Source: Segatella salivae DSM 15606 (lineage in GTDB: Bacteria; Bacteroidota; Bacteroidia; Bacteroidales; Bacteroidaceae). From it: DNA of 13,834 bases. Location: contig NZ_GL629647.1 in assembly GCF_000185845.1 (NCBI RefSeq), forward strand, positions 451,557-465,390. Reading direction: 5' to 3'. Position 1 is the first letter of the stretch. Each line of letters begins with the position of its first letter. Position numbers and translations under genes: made by a program. This document shows positions 1 to 5,715 of this stretch, in pieces. The notes under the pieces are model-generated. The model saw nothing but the letters and a program-made list of their open reading frames with translations, was not told where the DNA came from and did no database searches.

Positions 1-1
1 C

Positions 2-922
2 CCTTTCAATGATTTTGATTATACAAAATTCATCACGGTGTTGGAAGAGAGCAATATTACCTTAAATGGTGACAACAACTATTATCCGCAATTGCCTTCT
101 GATGTCGGGACGCTGCTTAAATGTGAAGTTAACAGTGCAACAAAACTTGAGCAAACTCGCAAGATTTGGGGGCAGGATTTCGACGGTACAAGCAATGTCA
201 CAGGGGAGTTAAGCAGCGTGACGAATATCAATAATCTGTTACATTTAGCAGGAAACAACGTCGGTATTGGTACAAATACTCCTGTTTACAAACTTGACGT
301 AAACGGCAACATGCGGATATCTGATGAGCTGTTTGTGAACAGCTTTCTCTACCTTGCAAATAACAAGGGGCTGTGCCTGAAAGATAAGGAGGGTAGTAAC
401 CAGCGAGCCTTGTTCATATCCTCTTCTAATACTGTTTATTTCGGTTGTAACGACCGTCCTCTTTACACACTTTTTGAGGGCGACGAACTGCAATTTAACG
501 TGTACAACAAAGGCTGGCAGAATGCACTCGTTATCAGCAGAGACAGAACGGCAATTTTTACAGGAAACGTGCTGGCGCAGGGTGGCGTAACAGCTTATAC
601 CACTTCAGACCGGAGACTGAAAGAAAATATCAAGCAGGTTGATAGTATGCGGATAATTCGCTCGCTCGGCGGTACCTGGCAGTTCGATTACAAGGACACG
701 GGCGAGCACAGTATCGGATTTATTGCACAGAGCGTGAAAGGAAGTGCACTCGGGAGCATGGTTTATACAAATGCTGACGGCTACATGAAGCTGAACTACC
801 TTGACACGCGACTTATTGCACTCGCGCTCGGGGCAGCAGTGCAAGTTGATGATAAGGTCGAGCGGTTGAAGAAGCGTATAAAAGTACTTGAAAAAGAAAT
901 TGAAAAATTGAAAGGAAACTGA
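2..922 (+). CDS. Phage tail fibre/appendage protein with C-terminal S74 intramolecular chaperone (5' partial)
   Basis: The frame is open to the left window edge, so the N-terminus is missing; the GTG at 38 is probably internal. Counting from that GTG, residues 73-92 carry the GIGT..P..KLDV.G motif common in phage fibre and Bacteroidetes surface proteins. Residues 188-200 (TTSDRRLKENI) begin a Peptidase_S74 domain, the self-cleaving chaperone known from endosialidase tail spikes, with the expected cut at Ser190-Asp191. The SIGFIAQ stretch (225-231) is typical of the same domain. The last 25 residues (from about 270) are a charged coiled coil, as usual at the end of this chaperone. By family knowledge the domain drives trimer folding and is then released. 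The central part (95-180) is probably the fibre body or receptor-binding part; its ligand cannot be read from sequence. It is the first visible gene of the late operon and ends two bases before the next start. Confidence 0.85.
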   Translation, partial: PFNDFDYTKFITVLEESNITLNGDNNYYPQLPSDVGTLLKCEVNSATKLEQTRKIWGQDFDGTSNVTGELSSVTNINNLLHLAGNNVGIGTNTPVYKLDVNGNMRISDELFVNSFLYLANNKGLCLKDKEGSNQRALFISSSNTVYFGCNDRPLYTLFEGDELQFNVYNKGWQNALVISRDRTAIFTGNVLAQGGVTAYTTSDRRLKENIKQVDSMRIIRSLGGTWQFDYKDTGEHSIGFIAQSVKGSALGSMVYTNADGYMKLNYLDTRLIALALGAAVQVDDKVERLKKRIKVLEKEIEKLKGN

Positions 923-924
923 AA

Positions 925-2025
925 ATGAGCATCGTAAATGGCATTATACAGGCCCCTGTCAGCATCGCAGATGTGAAGACTGTTTTGGGCGAAACAAGCA
1001 ACGACCTTGCAATACTTTGCAGGAGCGACAAGATAAACATGTGGGCGAAGTTTAAGCCTGTGGAACTGAACAAGCCCTTTACCTCCGACGAGTTCGATTT
1101 TACAAATAACCACTGGCGTGACAATGCAACGTGGTTCAAGGGTGCAGACTTTGAGGGTGTTGGGATATGCGGTATAAAAATAGCACATAGTAGTAGTCTA
1201 CAAAGTCTTACAGAATTATACGATAAAGAACAAAGTAACTGGGAGCGTGTGAAAGTAGGCTCTACCTTTGTGTGTCCTTACCGGCTGTCTGATTTCATAG
1301 GCTACAAGCATGCTGCGACTGCACCTTTCAAAAGACCTTTTGTCACAAGTAAGACAAATGAAAATGGCAGCGTCTTCGCAACTATGATGATAAAAAATCT
1401 TGGTGCGGAAAACGAACTGACGCTGCAGGAATTCGGTAAATTGTCAGAGGCTTACCTCGGGCTTGCGCTGAAAAATGCAGCAGGACAGATTGCTTATTTC
1501 AAAACTTCTGACAAACCGCTGAAAGACGGGGGAACAAGCGTGGAAATGCAGGGGATGATTTTCGCAACTGGCAGCTATAAAGCCTATATTTTCCTTTGTT
1601 CCAGGGCGCTTGCATTCAACATACCTCCGGTGCAGGCTACTACATACTACACGATACATGACTTCAAATCATCTGCTGTAGAAGTCGTTTCTGATGCACA
1701 GCACATAAATGACTACTTCACGATTAAAGCGCATGAGGACTTCAGAGGACGTATTATCGTAGAGGTGGAGATTAAAGACAACTATGTACGGAGGTCTAAC
1801 AATAAGGATTTCTATATAATATTAAGGTTCGCATCGAGTGAAATCGGCTCACCGATGTTGGCAGGAGAGCAGGCGTTCACCTTTACTGATGTCGAAGCTG
1901 GAACAAAATACACACATATCTTTGACGGACTGAAGGCTGAACAGCACTACAAGATTGAATACACGTTCATGACCGTAACACAGGAAATCTATATCAGAGA
2001 ATTAAACCCTTTTATTAATCAATAA
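925..2025 (+). CDS. Probable phage tail-associated protein, unknown function
   Basis: A 366-residue protein that starts two bases after the tail fibre stop, behind an AAGGAAAC stretch, so the two are surely co-transcribed. The N-terminus (NGIIQAPVSIADVKTVLG, then NMWAKFKP at about 38-45) is of a type I recall from Bacteroides and Prevotella prophages, where it also follows tail fibre genes, but no named domain is recognised. No signal peptide or membrane segment is visible. The last 100 residues read as alternating beta strands (for example RIIVEVEIKDNY), suggesting a beta-sandwich module. Position suggests a distal tail, baseplate or fibre accessory protein. This role is inferred from context only. 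Confidence 0.65.
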   Translation: MSIVNGIIQAPVSIADVKTVLGETSNDLAILCRSDKINMWAKFKPVELNKPFTSDEFDFTNNHWRDNATWFKGADFEGVGICGIKIAHSSSLQSLTELYDKEQSNWERVKVGSTFVCPYRLSDFIGYKHAATAPFKRPFVTSKTNENGSVFATMMIKNLGAENELTLQEFGKLSEAYLGLALKNAAGQIAYFKTSDKPLKDGGTSVEMQGMIFATGSYKAYIFLCSRALAFNIPPVQATTYYTIHDFKSSAVEVVSDAQHINDYFTIKAHEDFRGRIIVEVEIKDNYVRRSNNKDFYIILRFASSEIGSPMLAGEQAFTFTDVEAGTKYTHIFDGLKAEQHYKIEYTFMTVTQEIYIRELNPFINQ

Positions 2026-2035
2026 AAAGACAATT

Positions 2036-2356
2036 ATGGAAGTAAAAGTAAAAGCAATCGCAGGTTTCAAGGCGAGTGTTGAAGCAGTAGGTACAGGTAC
2101 GACTATCAAAGCTATCGTTTCGGTTGAAAACGACAAGTATGCAAACATCGAAAACGGAAGTGTCAGCAGCAACGAGGGTAACAAGGAAATGCTCGCTACA
2201 TTTGCACATTTCGGAGGTATCAACATCAGCTATTTGACGACTGACGAAGATGAAATCATCAGCGTGGTCACCGACGTGACGCACTTCGTGAAGTACTGCA
2301 AGGCCAACGCAGCGAAGATCGGCACAGTCAGCGCAACAGAAGCAAAAGAAAAGTAA
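2036..2356 (+). CDS. Hypothetical small phage protein (106 aa)
   Basis: It starts ten bases after the preceding stop in the late operon. It is soluble, rich in Val, Lys, Ala and Thr at the start (MEVKVKAIAGFKASVEAV) and likely beta-stranded in the first half, with a short helix near 80-95 (VTHFVKYCKANAAKI). There is no signal peptide, membrane segment or recognised motif. The position between tail and lysis genes suggests a virion or assembly accessory role, but nothing in the protein proves it. Confidence 0.6.
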   Translation: MEVKVKAIAGFKASVEAVGTGTTIKAIVSVENDKYANIENGSVSSNEGNKEMLATFAHFGGINISYLTTDEDEIISVVTDVTHFVKYCKANAAKIGTVSATEAKEK

Positions 2357-2390
2357 ATAACAAAGTAATTTAGTAAGAATTAAAGTAAAA

Positions 2391-2852
2391 ATGAAAGTAA
2401 AAACGATTAAGGCAGTTGAAGCCTACAGAGCATTAAAAGCGTTGAAAGTGGGGGGTATGAGCGATGAAGCCATGCTCGCGGTGTGGAAGAACCTCAAGGC
2501 TTTGCGCCCTGTCTCGGAGGCCTACGACAAAGATATCGAGGAGGTACGAGCAACACTTCAGGACGAAGAGTTTGAGAAGATGCAACAGCGAGTGAAAGAG
2601 GCGCAGGAACTTGAGCGACGGGCAAAGGAAGATGTGCGCGATATGACTGCTGCTGAAAAGCAGGAAATCTCTGAAATAAACACCTGGTTTGCTGCGTGGA
2701 GCAAAAAAGGTGAGGAGTATTTCAAGGAACTTGCTGAAAAGGAAGTGAAAGTCGATATCGTAGAATTTGAAGCAGAGGAGTTGCTTAAAGCGTTCAAGGC
2801 TTCGGATAAGACTTTTGAAGAGGTTGAGAGGCTGGCGTGGCTGACTAAGTAA
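2391..2852 (+). CDS. Hypothetical charged helical phage protein (153 aa)
   Basis: It is strongly charged and almost entirely helical by eye, with Glu/Lys-rich heptad-like stretches at about 45-80 and 105-150, so a coiled coil is likely. There are no membrane segments, signal peptide or recognised domain. It lies 34 bases after the previous gene and 19 before the holin gene, in the same operon. It could be a tail-related or scaffold-like protein. A much longer reading frame on the opposite strand (2433-2948) is a shadow of this coding region. Confidence 0.6.
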   Translation: MKVKTIKAVEAYRALKALKVGGMSDEAMLAVWKNLKALRPVSEAYDKDIEEVRATLQDEEFEKMQQRVKEAQELERRAKEDVRDMTAAEKQEISEINTWFAAWSKKGEEYFKELAEKEVKVDIVEFEAEELLKAFKASDKTFEEVERLAWLTK

Positions 2853-2860
2853 AAGAACGA

Positions 2861-2865
2861 GGAGG
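2861..2865 (+). promoter_or_regulatory. Strong Shine-Dalgarno site of the holin gene
   Basis: GGAGG lies six bases before the ATG at 2872. This is an almost ideal Shine-Dalgarno site, uncommon in a Bacteroidetes context where most starts here have only A-rich leaders. It fixes the holin start. Confidence 0.7.
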
Positions 2866-2871
2866 TAAAAA

Positions 2872-3318
2872 ATGGGAGAATTTAAGTTTGTTATATGCAG
2901 CATCATCAGCGGAGTGATGAGTCTGCTGTTCCCGATCAGGGACTTCATGATAGCGATGATTATCGTGTTTTCGCTGAACTACATCTTCGGCTGGGTAGCA
3001 GGAATGGTGCACGGAGAAAAATGGAGCTTGAAGAAGTCAATGGTGTTTTTCTATCACTGCACTATCTTCTTTGTACTGACGGCTTCACTGTTCATTACAG
3101 GCCATTTCCTGCACAATGACGCTGAAACGCTCGGTGTGGTAAAGGCGTTGTGCGGTGTTGCGATTTGGTTCTATGCTACGAACATTGCGAGAAACTGGCA
3201 GGTGATGCTCGTTGAGGGAACTACTATGCACAAGGTTGCAGGGTTTGTCTACTATGTATTAACACTTAAAATGGTTGACAAGATACCTTATCTAAGTGAA
3301 TATCTAAAGAAGCAATAA
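2872..3318 (+). CDS. Phage holin family membrane protein
   Basis: A 148-residue hydrophobic protein with three or four membrane segments, roughly at residues 5-21, 24-46, 56-78 and 86-105, and a short charged C-terminal tail ending in KKQ. Size, topology and position directly before the amidase gene fit a Bacteroidetes phage holin, which by family knowledge opens the inner membrane so that the endolysin reaches the cell wall. The gene has the best ribosome site of the operon and ends five bases before the endolysin start. The exact holin family cannot be assigned by eye. Confidence 0.75.
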   Translation: MGEFKFVICSIISGVMSLLFPIRDFMIAMIIVFSLNYIFGWVAGMVHGEKWSLKKSMVFFYHCTIFFVLTASLFITGHFLHNDAETLGVVKALCGVAIWFYATNIARNWQVMLVEGTTMHKVAGFVYYVLTLKMVDKIPYLSEYLKKQ

Positions 3319-3323
3319 ATTTT

Positions 3324-3767
3324 ATGAGAACAATTAAATACATAGCTGTGCATTGCACGGCAAGTCATCAGACGGAGACGATAGAGGGGCTTCGGCAAGA
3401 GTTTAAGCGTAAGGGGTGGAAGAACCCCGGCTATCATTATGTTGTAGCCTCTGACGGGACTATTACCCAGCTGCTGCAAGAAGAAAAGGTTAGCAACGGT
3501 GTTAGGGGTTACAACTCTGTTACGATCAATGTCGCCTATATCGGAGGCATCGACGAGCACGGCAAGGCGGTAGACAACAGAACAGAGAAGCAGAAAAAGA
3601 CGTTACGTTCCCTGCTTACTATGTTGCATAAGAAGTACCCGAGCGCTGTAATACAGGGGCACAGAGACTTCTCCCCCGACCTCAACCACGACGGAAAGAT
3701 TACGCCGGGCGAGTGGATAAAGGTGTGTCCTTGCTTTAATGCAAAGGAAGAATATTCTAATTTGTAA
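3324..3767 (+). CDS. Endolysin: N-acetylmuramoyl-L-alanine amidase, T7-lysozyme type (Amidase_2)
   Basis: The 147-residue protein is collinear with T7 lysozyme. Zinc ligands are visible as His10 (AVHCTAS), His113 (QGHRD) and Cys135 (KVCPCF); the catalytic pair is Tyr37 (PGYHY) and Lys133. The GGID.HGK stretch (74-81) also matches. The enzyme cuts the amide bond between N-acetylmuramic acid and the peptide stem of the cell wall. There is no signal peptide, so it should depend on the holin next door for release. It is a single catalytic domain without a separate wall-binding module, as usual for Gram-negative phages. All key residues are present, so it is expected to be active. Confidence 0.93.
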   Translation: MRTIKYIAVHCTASHQTETIEGLRQEFKRKGWKNPGYHYVVASDGTITQLLQEEKVSNGVRGYNSVTINVAYIGGIDEHGKAVDNRTEKQKKTLRSLLTMLHKKYPSAVIQGHRDFSPDLNHDGKITPGEWIKVCPCFNAKEEYSNL

Positions 3768-3779
3768 AAACAATTTGTT

Positions 3780-4220
3780 ATGCAGAATAAAGATTTTATC
3801 AGACGGTCGGGGTTAGTGTTTGTGATAGCTTCTATACTCTTTGTGCTGATGTTGCAGGGGTGCAGGACGAAGTACGTCAGTGTGCCTGAATATCACAACG
3901 TGTACGTAACAAAGCACGACACACTTACAAAGCACGACAGCGTCTATCAGAAAGAGTTTGTCGATAGATACGTGAAAGGCGATACTGTGTTTCTTACGAA
4001 GACAAAGGTAGACTATCGGTATAAGAACCTATACAAGACGCTATACCGTGACAGCATCAAGACAGACAGCGTGCGTGTTCCCTACCCTGTTGAAAAGAAA
4101 TTAAGCCGCTGGCAGGGTCTTAAAATGGAGGTCGGGGGTTGGGCTATAGGCGTGTTGTCGGTCGTGGTGTTAGGGGCTATAGGATATATAATAATGTGGT
4201 TAGTGAGAAAGTACAGATAA
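3780..4220 (+). CDS. Putative unimolecular spanin (u-spanin): lipobox plus C-terminal membrane anchor
   Basis: A 146-residue protein directly after the endolysin. The N-terminus has basic residues, a hydrophobic stretch (11-25) and a lipobox-like LQGC with Cys28, so it is probably a lipoprotein. The C-terminus has a second membrane segment (about 121-142) followed by the basic tail RKYR. The periplasmic part between them (about 29-117) is polar, Tyr-, Lys- and Asp-rich and likely beta-stranded, with repeats of the kind KHDTLTKHDSVY. Outer-membrane lipoprotein end plus C-terminal inner-membrane anchor is exactly the u-spanin plan known from phage T1 gp11 (131 residues). Such proteins fuse the two membranes in the last step of lysis. 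Gln at the -2 lipobox position is unusual. No sequence similarity to known spanins is claimed; the call rests on topology and on the holin-endolysin neighbours. Without the lipobox the first segment would be an ordinary membrane anchor. Confidence 0.6.
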   Translation: MQNKDFIRRSGLVFVIASILFVLMLQGCRTKYVSVPEYHNVYVTKHDTLTKHDSVYQKEFVDRYVKGDTVFLTKTKVDYRYKNLYKTLYRDSIKTDSVRVPYPVEKKLSRWQGLKMEVGGWAIGVLSVVVLGAIGYIIMWLVRKYR

Positions 4221-4255
4221 GCTTCTTTAATTTATTTAAGTTTGTTATTGTTTTT

Positions 4256-4291
4256 CGGTTCTTTGTACGTGAGTATAGAGAGCCGTTTTTT
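4256..4291 (+). terminator. Terminator of the phage late operon
   Basis: CGGTTCT (4256-4262) pairs with AGAGCCG (4279-4285), with one G-U pair and a 16-base loop, followed by six T (4286-4291). It lies 36 bases after the spanin-like gene and separates the late operon from the accessory block. The loop is long, so the fold is less certain than the other two terminators. Confidence 0.6.
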
Positions 4292-4340
4292 CGTGATAAC
4301 AATATTTAACACGATAATAAGTGAAATAATTGCTTATTTA

Positions 4341-4372
4341 TTTTGATAATTCAATTTTTCTCTGTATCTTTG
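4341..4372 (+). promoter_or_regulatory. Bacteroidetes-type promoter of the accessory block
   Basis: TTTTG (4341-4345) serves as -33 and TATCTTTG (4365-4372) as -7, with a 19-base spacer, matching the TTTG/TAnnTTTG consensus of the Bacteroidetes housekeeping sigma factor. Transcription would start near 4379, giving a leader of about 60 bases. Its position after a terminator implies that the downstream genes are expressed separately from the late operon, possibly in the lysogen. Confidence 0.75.
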
Positions 4373-4406
4373 CATCAGATAATTAAAACAATAACAAACT
4401 TAAAAA

Positions 4407-4419
4407 GGTGAGACACACC
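4407..4419 (+). other. Small leader hairpin before the first accessory gene
   Basis: GGTG (4407-4410) and CACC (4416-4419) can pair around the loop AGACA, about 20 bases before the ATG at 4439 and inside the predicted leader. Only four pairs are possible, so it may be chance. Confidence 0.25.
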
Positions 4420-4438
4420 GTAAAAACTGTTCAAAATC

Positions 4439-4774
4439 ATGAAGACTTACACAGAGAACGAACTTATTTACGTTGGTACAGAAATGGAATTCTCTCCAAT
4501 TGCAAAAAGCATAGAAGATGTTATTGCACCAAATAAGTACACTGCAGTATCAGAAGAAAAAATTCTTTCTTTTTTGAGAGAAAATGAAAGCGAATTTAAG
4601 CTTGAGAAGTTTGAAAATGGTGATTGTGTAGCCTCTGTATATTATAAAAACAACGACATAATTGGCATAGTAATTACTACACAAGAAGATGAAATTACAG
4701 ACTTCTATTATGGTGATAAAGAGGAAATTGAAAAGGTATATCAACAAGTAAAAGAATTTTTTATTAACAAATAA
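4439..4774 (+). CDS. Unknown acidic accessory protein (111 aa)
   Basis: No family is recognised. The protein is strongly acidic (about 18 Glu and 6 Asp against about 12 Lys/Arg), soluble, with no signal peptide or membrane segment. The middle (60-90) reads as beta strands (CVASVYYK, IIGIVITTQ) and the end (92-110) as a charged helix, an alpha/beta layout. It is the first gene after the promoter at 4341-4372 and looks more AT-rich than the late genes, which suggests separate acquisition. Place and character fit a lysogenic-conversion gene (moron), for example an anti-defence or superinfection gene, but this is inference from context alone. Confidence 0.6.
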   Translation: MKTYTENELIYVGTEMEFSPIAKSIEDVIAPNKYTAVSEEKILSFLRENESEFKLEKFENGDCVASVYYKNNDIIGIVITTQEDEITDFYYGDKEEIEKVYQQVKEFFINK

Positions 4775-4783
4775 TAATCTAAA
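4772..4783 (+). repeat. 12-base direct repeat in gene leader, copy 1
   Basis: TAATAATCTAAA occurs here and again at 5278-5289, each time just after a gene and before the next one. Both copies are followed within 16 bases by an ATG that opens a very short frame. The repeated block may be a shared leader or translation element of these accessory genes. Confidence 0.55.
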
Positions 4784-4798
4784 CGCTGCGCTATCGGC

Positions 4799-4828
4799 AT
4801 GACGGGCAAAGAATATGATAAAGAATAA
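4799..4828 (+). CDS. Possible 9-residue leader peptide overlapping the next gene
   Basis: ATG at 4799 opens MTGKEYDKE and ends with TAA at 4826-4828, running over the ATG of the 136-residue gene at 4815 in another frame. Such an overlap could couple translation or repress it. A similar short frame follows the second copy of the same 12-base repeat. There is no visible ribosome site, so it may be chance. Confidence 0.2.
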   Translation: MTGKEYDKE

Positions 4829-5225
4829 GGAAAACAAAAAACAAGTTTTAGTAGAGAATTTTAGTGCGTATAACGGCGAAGAGCCTGCAACCTTAAGAGG
4901 ATATGTTGAGCGCGAAGCAGATAACGACCCTAACTTCTTCGGCTGGTTGTTCGATAACGGTGATATTGAGAGATATGCCGACCTTGCTGATGAGCAAAAG
5001 CAAGAGTATAAGGATTTCTTAGACAGCTTGCCTGATGTGAGTTCACAAGACCCAGAACCGCTTGAAACTTTGGCTGCTTTTAGCGAAGATAAAACATCTT
5101 TATATTTCCACGAATTTGAGCTTAAGGAAAATGGTTATGACATGCTTGACATCACAGAAGCATACCCAGAATACGACTTTGTCGAGAGAGAAGCAGACGG
5201 GCGCCTTGTCTTTCAGCTCAATTGA
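4815..5225 (+). CDS. Unknown highly acidic accessory protein (136 aa)
   Basis: No family is recognised. About one quarter of the residues are Asp or Glu (some 34 of 136) against about 13 Lys/Arg, giving a net charge near -20. The first ten residues are by contrast basic (MIKNKENKK). The body has short aromatic-acidic segments (NFFGWLFDNGDIERY at 40-54, SLYFHEF at 95-101). It has no signal peptide or membrane segment. It follows the first acidic gene by 40 bases and is probably read from the same promoter; a hairpin lies after its stop. Strongly acidic small phage proteins are often inhibitors that mimic DNA (as in anti-restriction proteins), but no motif proves this here. Confidence 0.6.
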   Translation: MIKNKENKKQVLVENFSAYNGEEPATLRGYVEREADNDPNFFGWLFDNGDIERYADLADEQKQEYKDFLDSLPDVSSQDPEPLETLAAFSEDKTSLYFHEFELKENGYDMLDITEAYPEYDFVEREADGRLVFQLN

Positions 5226-5243
5226 GAAAACGAATAACAAAAA

Positions 5244-5269
5244 TGCCCCTTACTTCACAGTAGGGGGCA
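5244..5269 (-). terminator. Hairpin after the acidic accessory genes, possible terminator
   Basis: TGCCCCTTAC (5244-5253) pairs with GTAGGGGGCA (5260-5269) with one G-U pair and a six-base loop, a very stable stem 18 bases after the stop at 5225. There is no T run on the plus side; on the minus strand the stem is followed by TTTTTG. It can therefore stop leftward transcription leaking past the integrase gene, and may only pause or protect the rightward transcript. Confidence 0.55.
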
Positions 5270-5277
5270 ATACCAAT

Positions 5278-5289
5278 TAATAATCTAAA
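5278..5289 (+). repeat. 12-base direct repeat in gene leader, copy 2
   Basis: This is the second copy of TAATAATCTAAA (the first is at 4772-4783). It is followed by a G+C-richer stretch (5291-5314) with complementary pieces GGC/GCC and ACC/GGT that could fold, and by a short frame at 5297. It lies 70 bases before the start of the DNA-binding protein gene. Confidence 0.55.
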
Positions 5290-5296
5290 ACCTTCA

Positions 5297-5347
5297 ATGG
5301 CCTCTGCCAAAGGGTATAAAATTATTAATATAACGGTGTTAAACTAA
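5297..5347 (+). CDS. Possible 16-residue leader peptide
   Basis: ATG at 5297 opens MASAKGYKIINITVLN and stops at 5345-5347, eleven bases before the ATG at 5359. Its beginning (M..AKGYK) is loosely like the short frame at 4799 (M.GKEYDK), and both follow the same 12-base repeat. It could be a leader peptide, or the remnant of a cassette start. Evidence is weak. Confidence 0.2.
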   Translation: MASAKGYKIINITVLN

Positions 5348-5358
5348 AATTATTGTAT

Positions 5359-5634
5359 ATGATTTCAGAACAGCAAGAAAAGAATATTGTTTCTTTGTAC
5401 AAAGAGCAAAGATATTCAATTGCTGACATTATGCGAAAAACTAATGTCGGATCTGCACAGACGATTTACAAGGTGTTGGAAAAACACGGAGTAAGGCGAC
5501 AACGGAGAAGTAAGCAGATAAGAAAAATATCTGTTTGTTTAGATGAGAAAACAGATGAAATTCTGCGAGCAATCAAGCCGAGGAACATCTCCGACTTTGT
5601 GTGCAACTTGATAAAAAAATGTGCAGTAGTATAG
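5359..5634 (+). CDS. Small DNA-binding protein: N-terminal HTH plus C-terminal ribbon-helix-helix-like part
   Basis: The start is taken as ATG 5359; the frame is also open from a TTG two codons earlier, which is less likely. In the 91-residue protein, residues 7-45 form a resolvase/Hin-like helix-turn-helix (VSLYKEQRYSIADIMRKT, then SAQTIYKVLEKHGV). A basic linker RRQRRSK (46-52) follows, then residues 56-88, where KISVCLDEKTDEIL followed by NISDFVCNLI resembles a ribbon-helix-helix unit. Both modules bind DNA in known families, so the protein is probably a regulator, or an excisionase or recombination-directionality factor. Its place tail to tail with the integrase gene supports a role in the lysogeny or excision decision. 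The RHH part is a weak match by eye. Confidence 0.65.
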   Translation: MISEQQEKNIVSLYKEQRYSIADIMRKTNVGSAQTIYKVLEKHGVRRQRRSKQIRKISVCLDEKTDEILRAIKPRNISDFVCNLIKKCAVV

Positions 5635-5655
5635 TATCTATGCAATTGATAGCGT

Positions 5656-5693
5656 AAAGTGGTGTGATTTTATGTCGCACCACTTTATTTTTA
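5656..5693 (+). terminator. Terminator between the DNA-binding protein and integrase genes
   Basis: AAAGTGGTGTGA (5656-5667) pairs with TCGCACCACTTT (5675-5686), twelve pairs with one G-U and a seven-base loop, followed by ATTTTTAT. It lies 22 bases after the stop at 5634 and 23 before the integrase stop. The A-run on the left side is short, so it mainly serves the rightward gene but could also stop the integrase transcript. Confidence 0.8.
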
Positions 5694-5715
5694 TCAGTTT
5701 TACGGCACACGGCGA

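Noticed and set aside
796..1188. Two overlapping minus-strand frames of more than 100 codons
   Set aside because: They run across the end of the tail fibre gene and the start of the next, both well supported on the plus strand; their Cys- and Ser-rich sequences look like shadows.
2433..2948. A 171-codon frame on the minus strand across the charged helical protein gene and the holin start
   Set aside because: It is the mirror of a Lys/Glu-rich gene, which gives a long Leu/Phe/Ser-rich antisense frame. It lacks a start site, promoter or recognisable domain, and the plus-strand gene fits the operon.
4221..4438. Search for a gene or CRISPR-like repeats in the gap after the late operon
   Set aside because: It contains only the terminator, the promoter and a short hairpin; no regularly spaced repeats occur here or elsewhere in the window.
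5353..5358. TTG at 5353 as the start of the DNA-binding protein
   Set aside because: An ATG two codons later (5359) is the more likely start, and no ribosome site favours the TTG.
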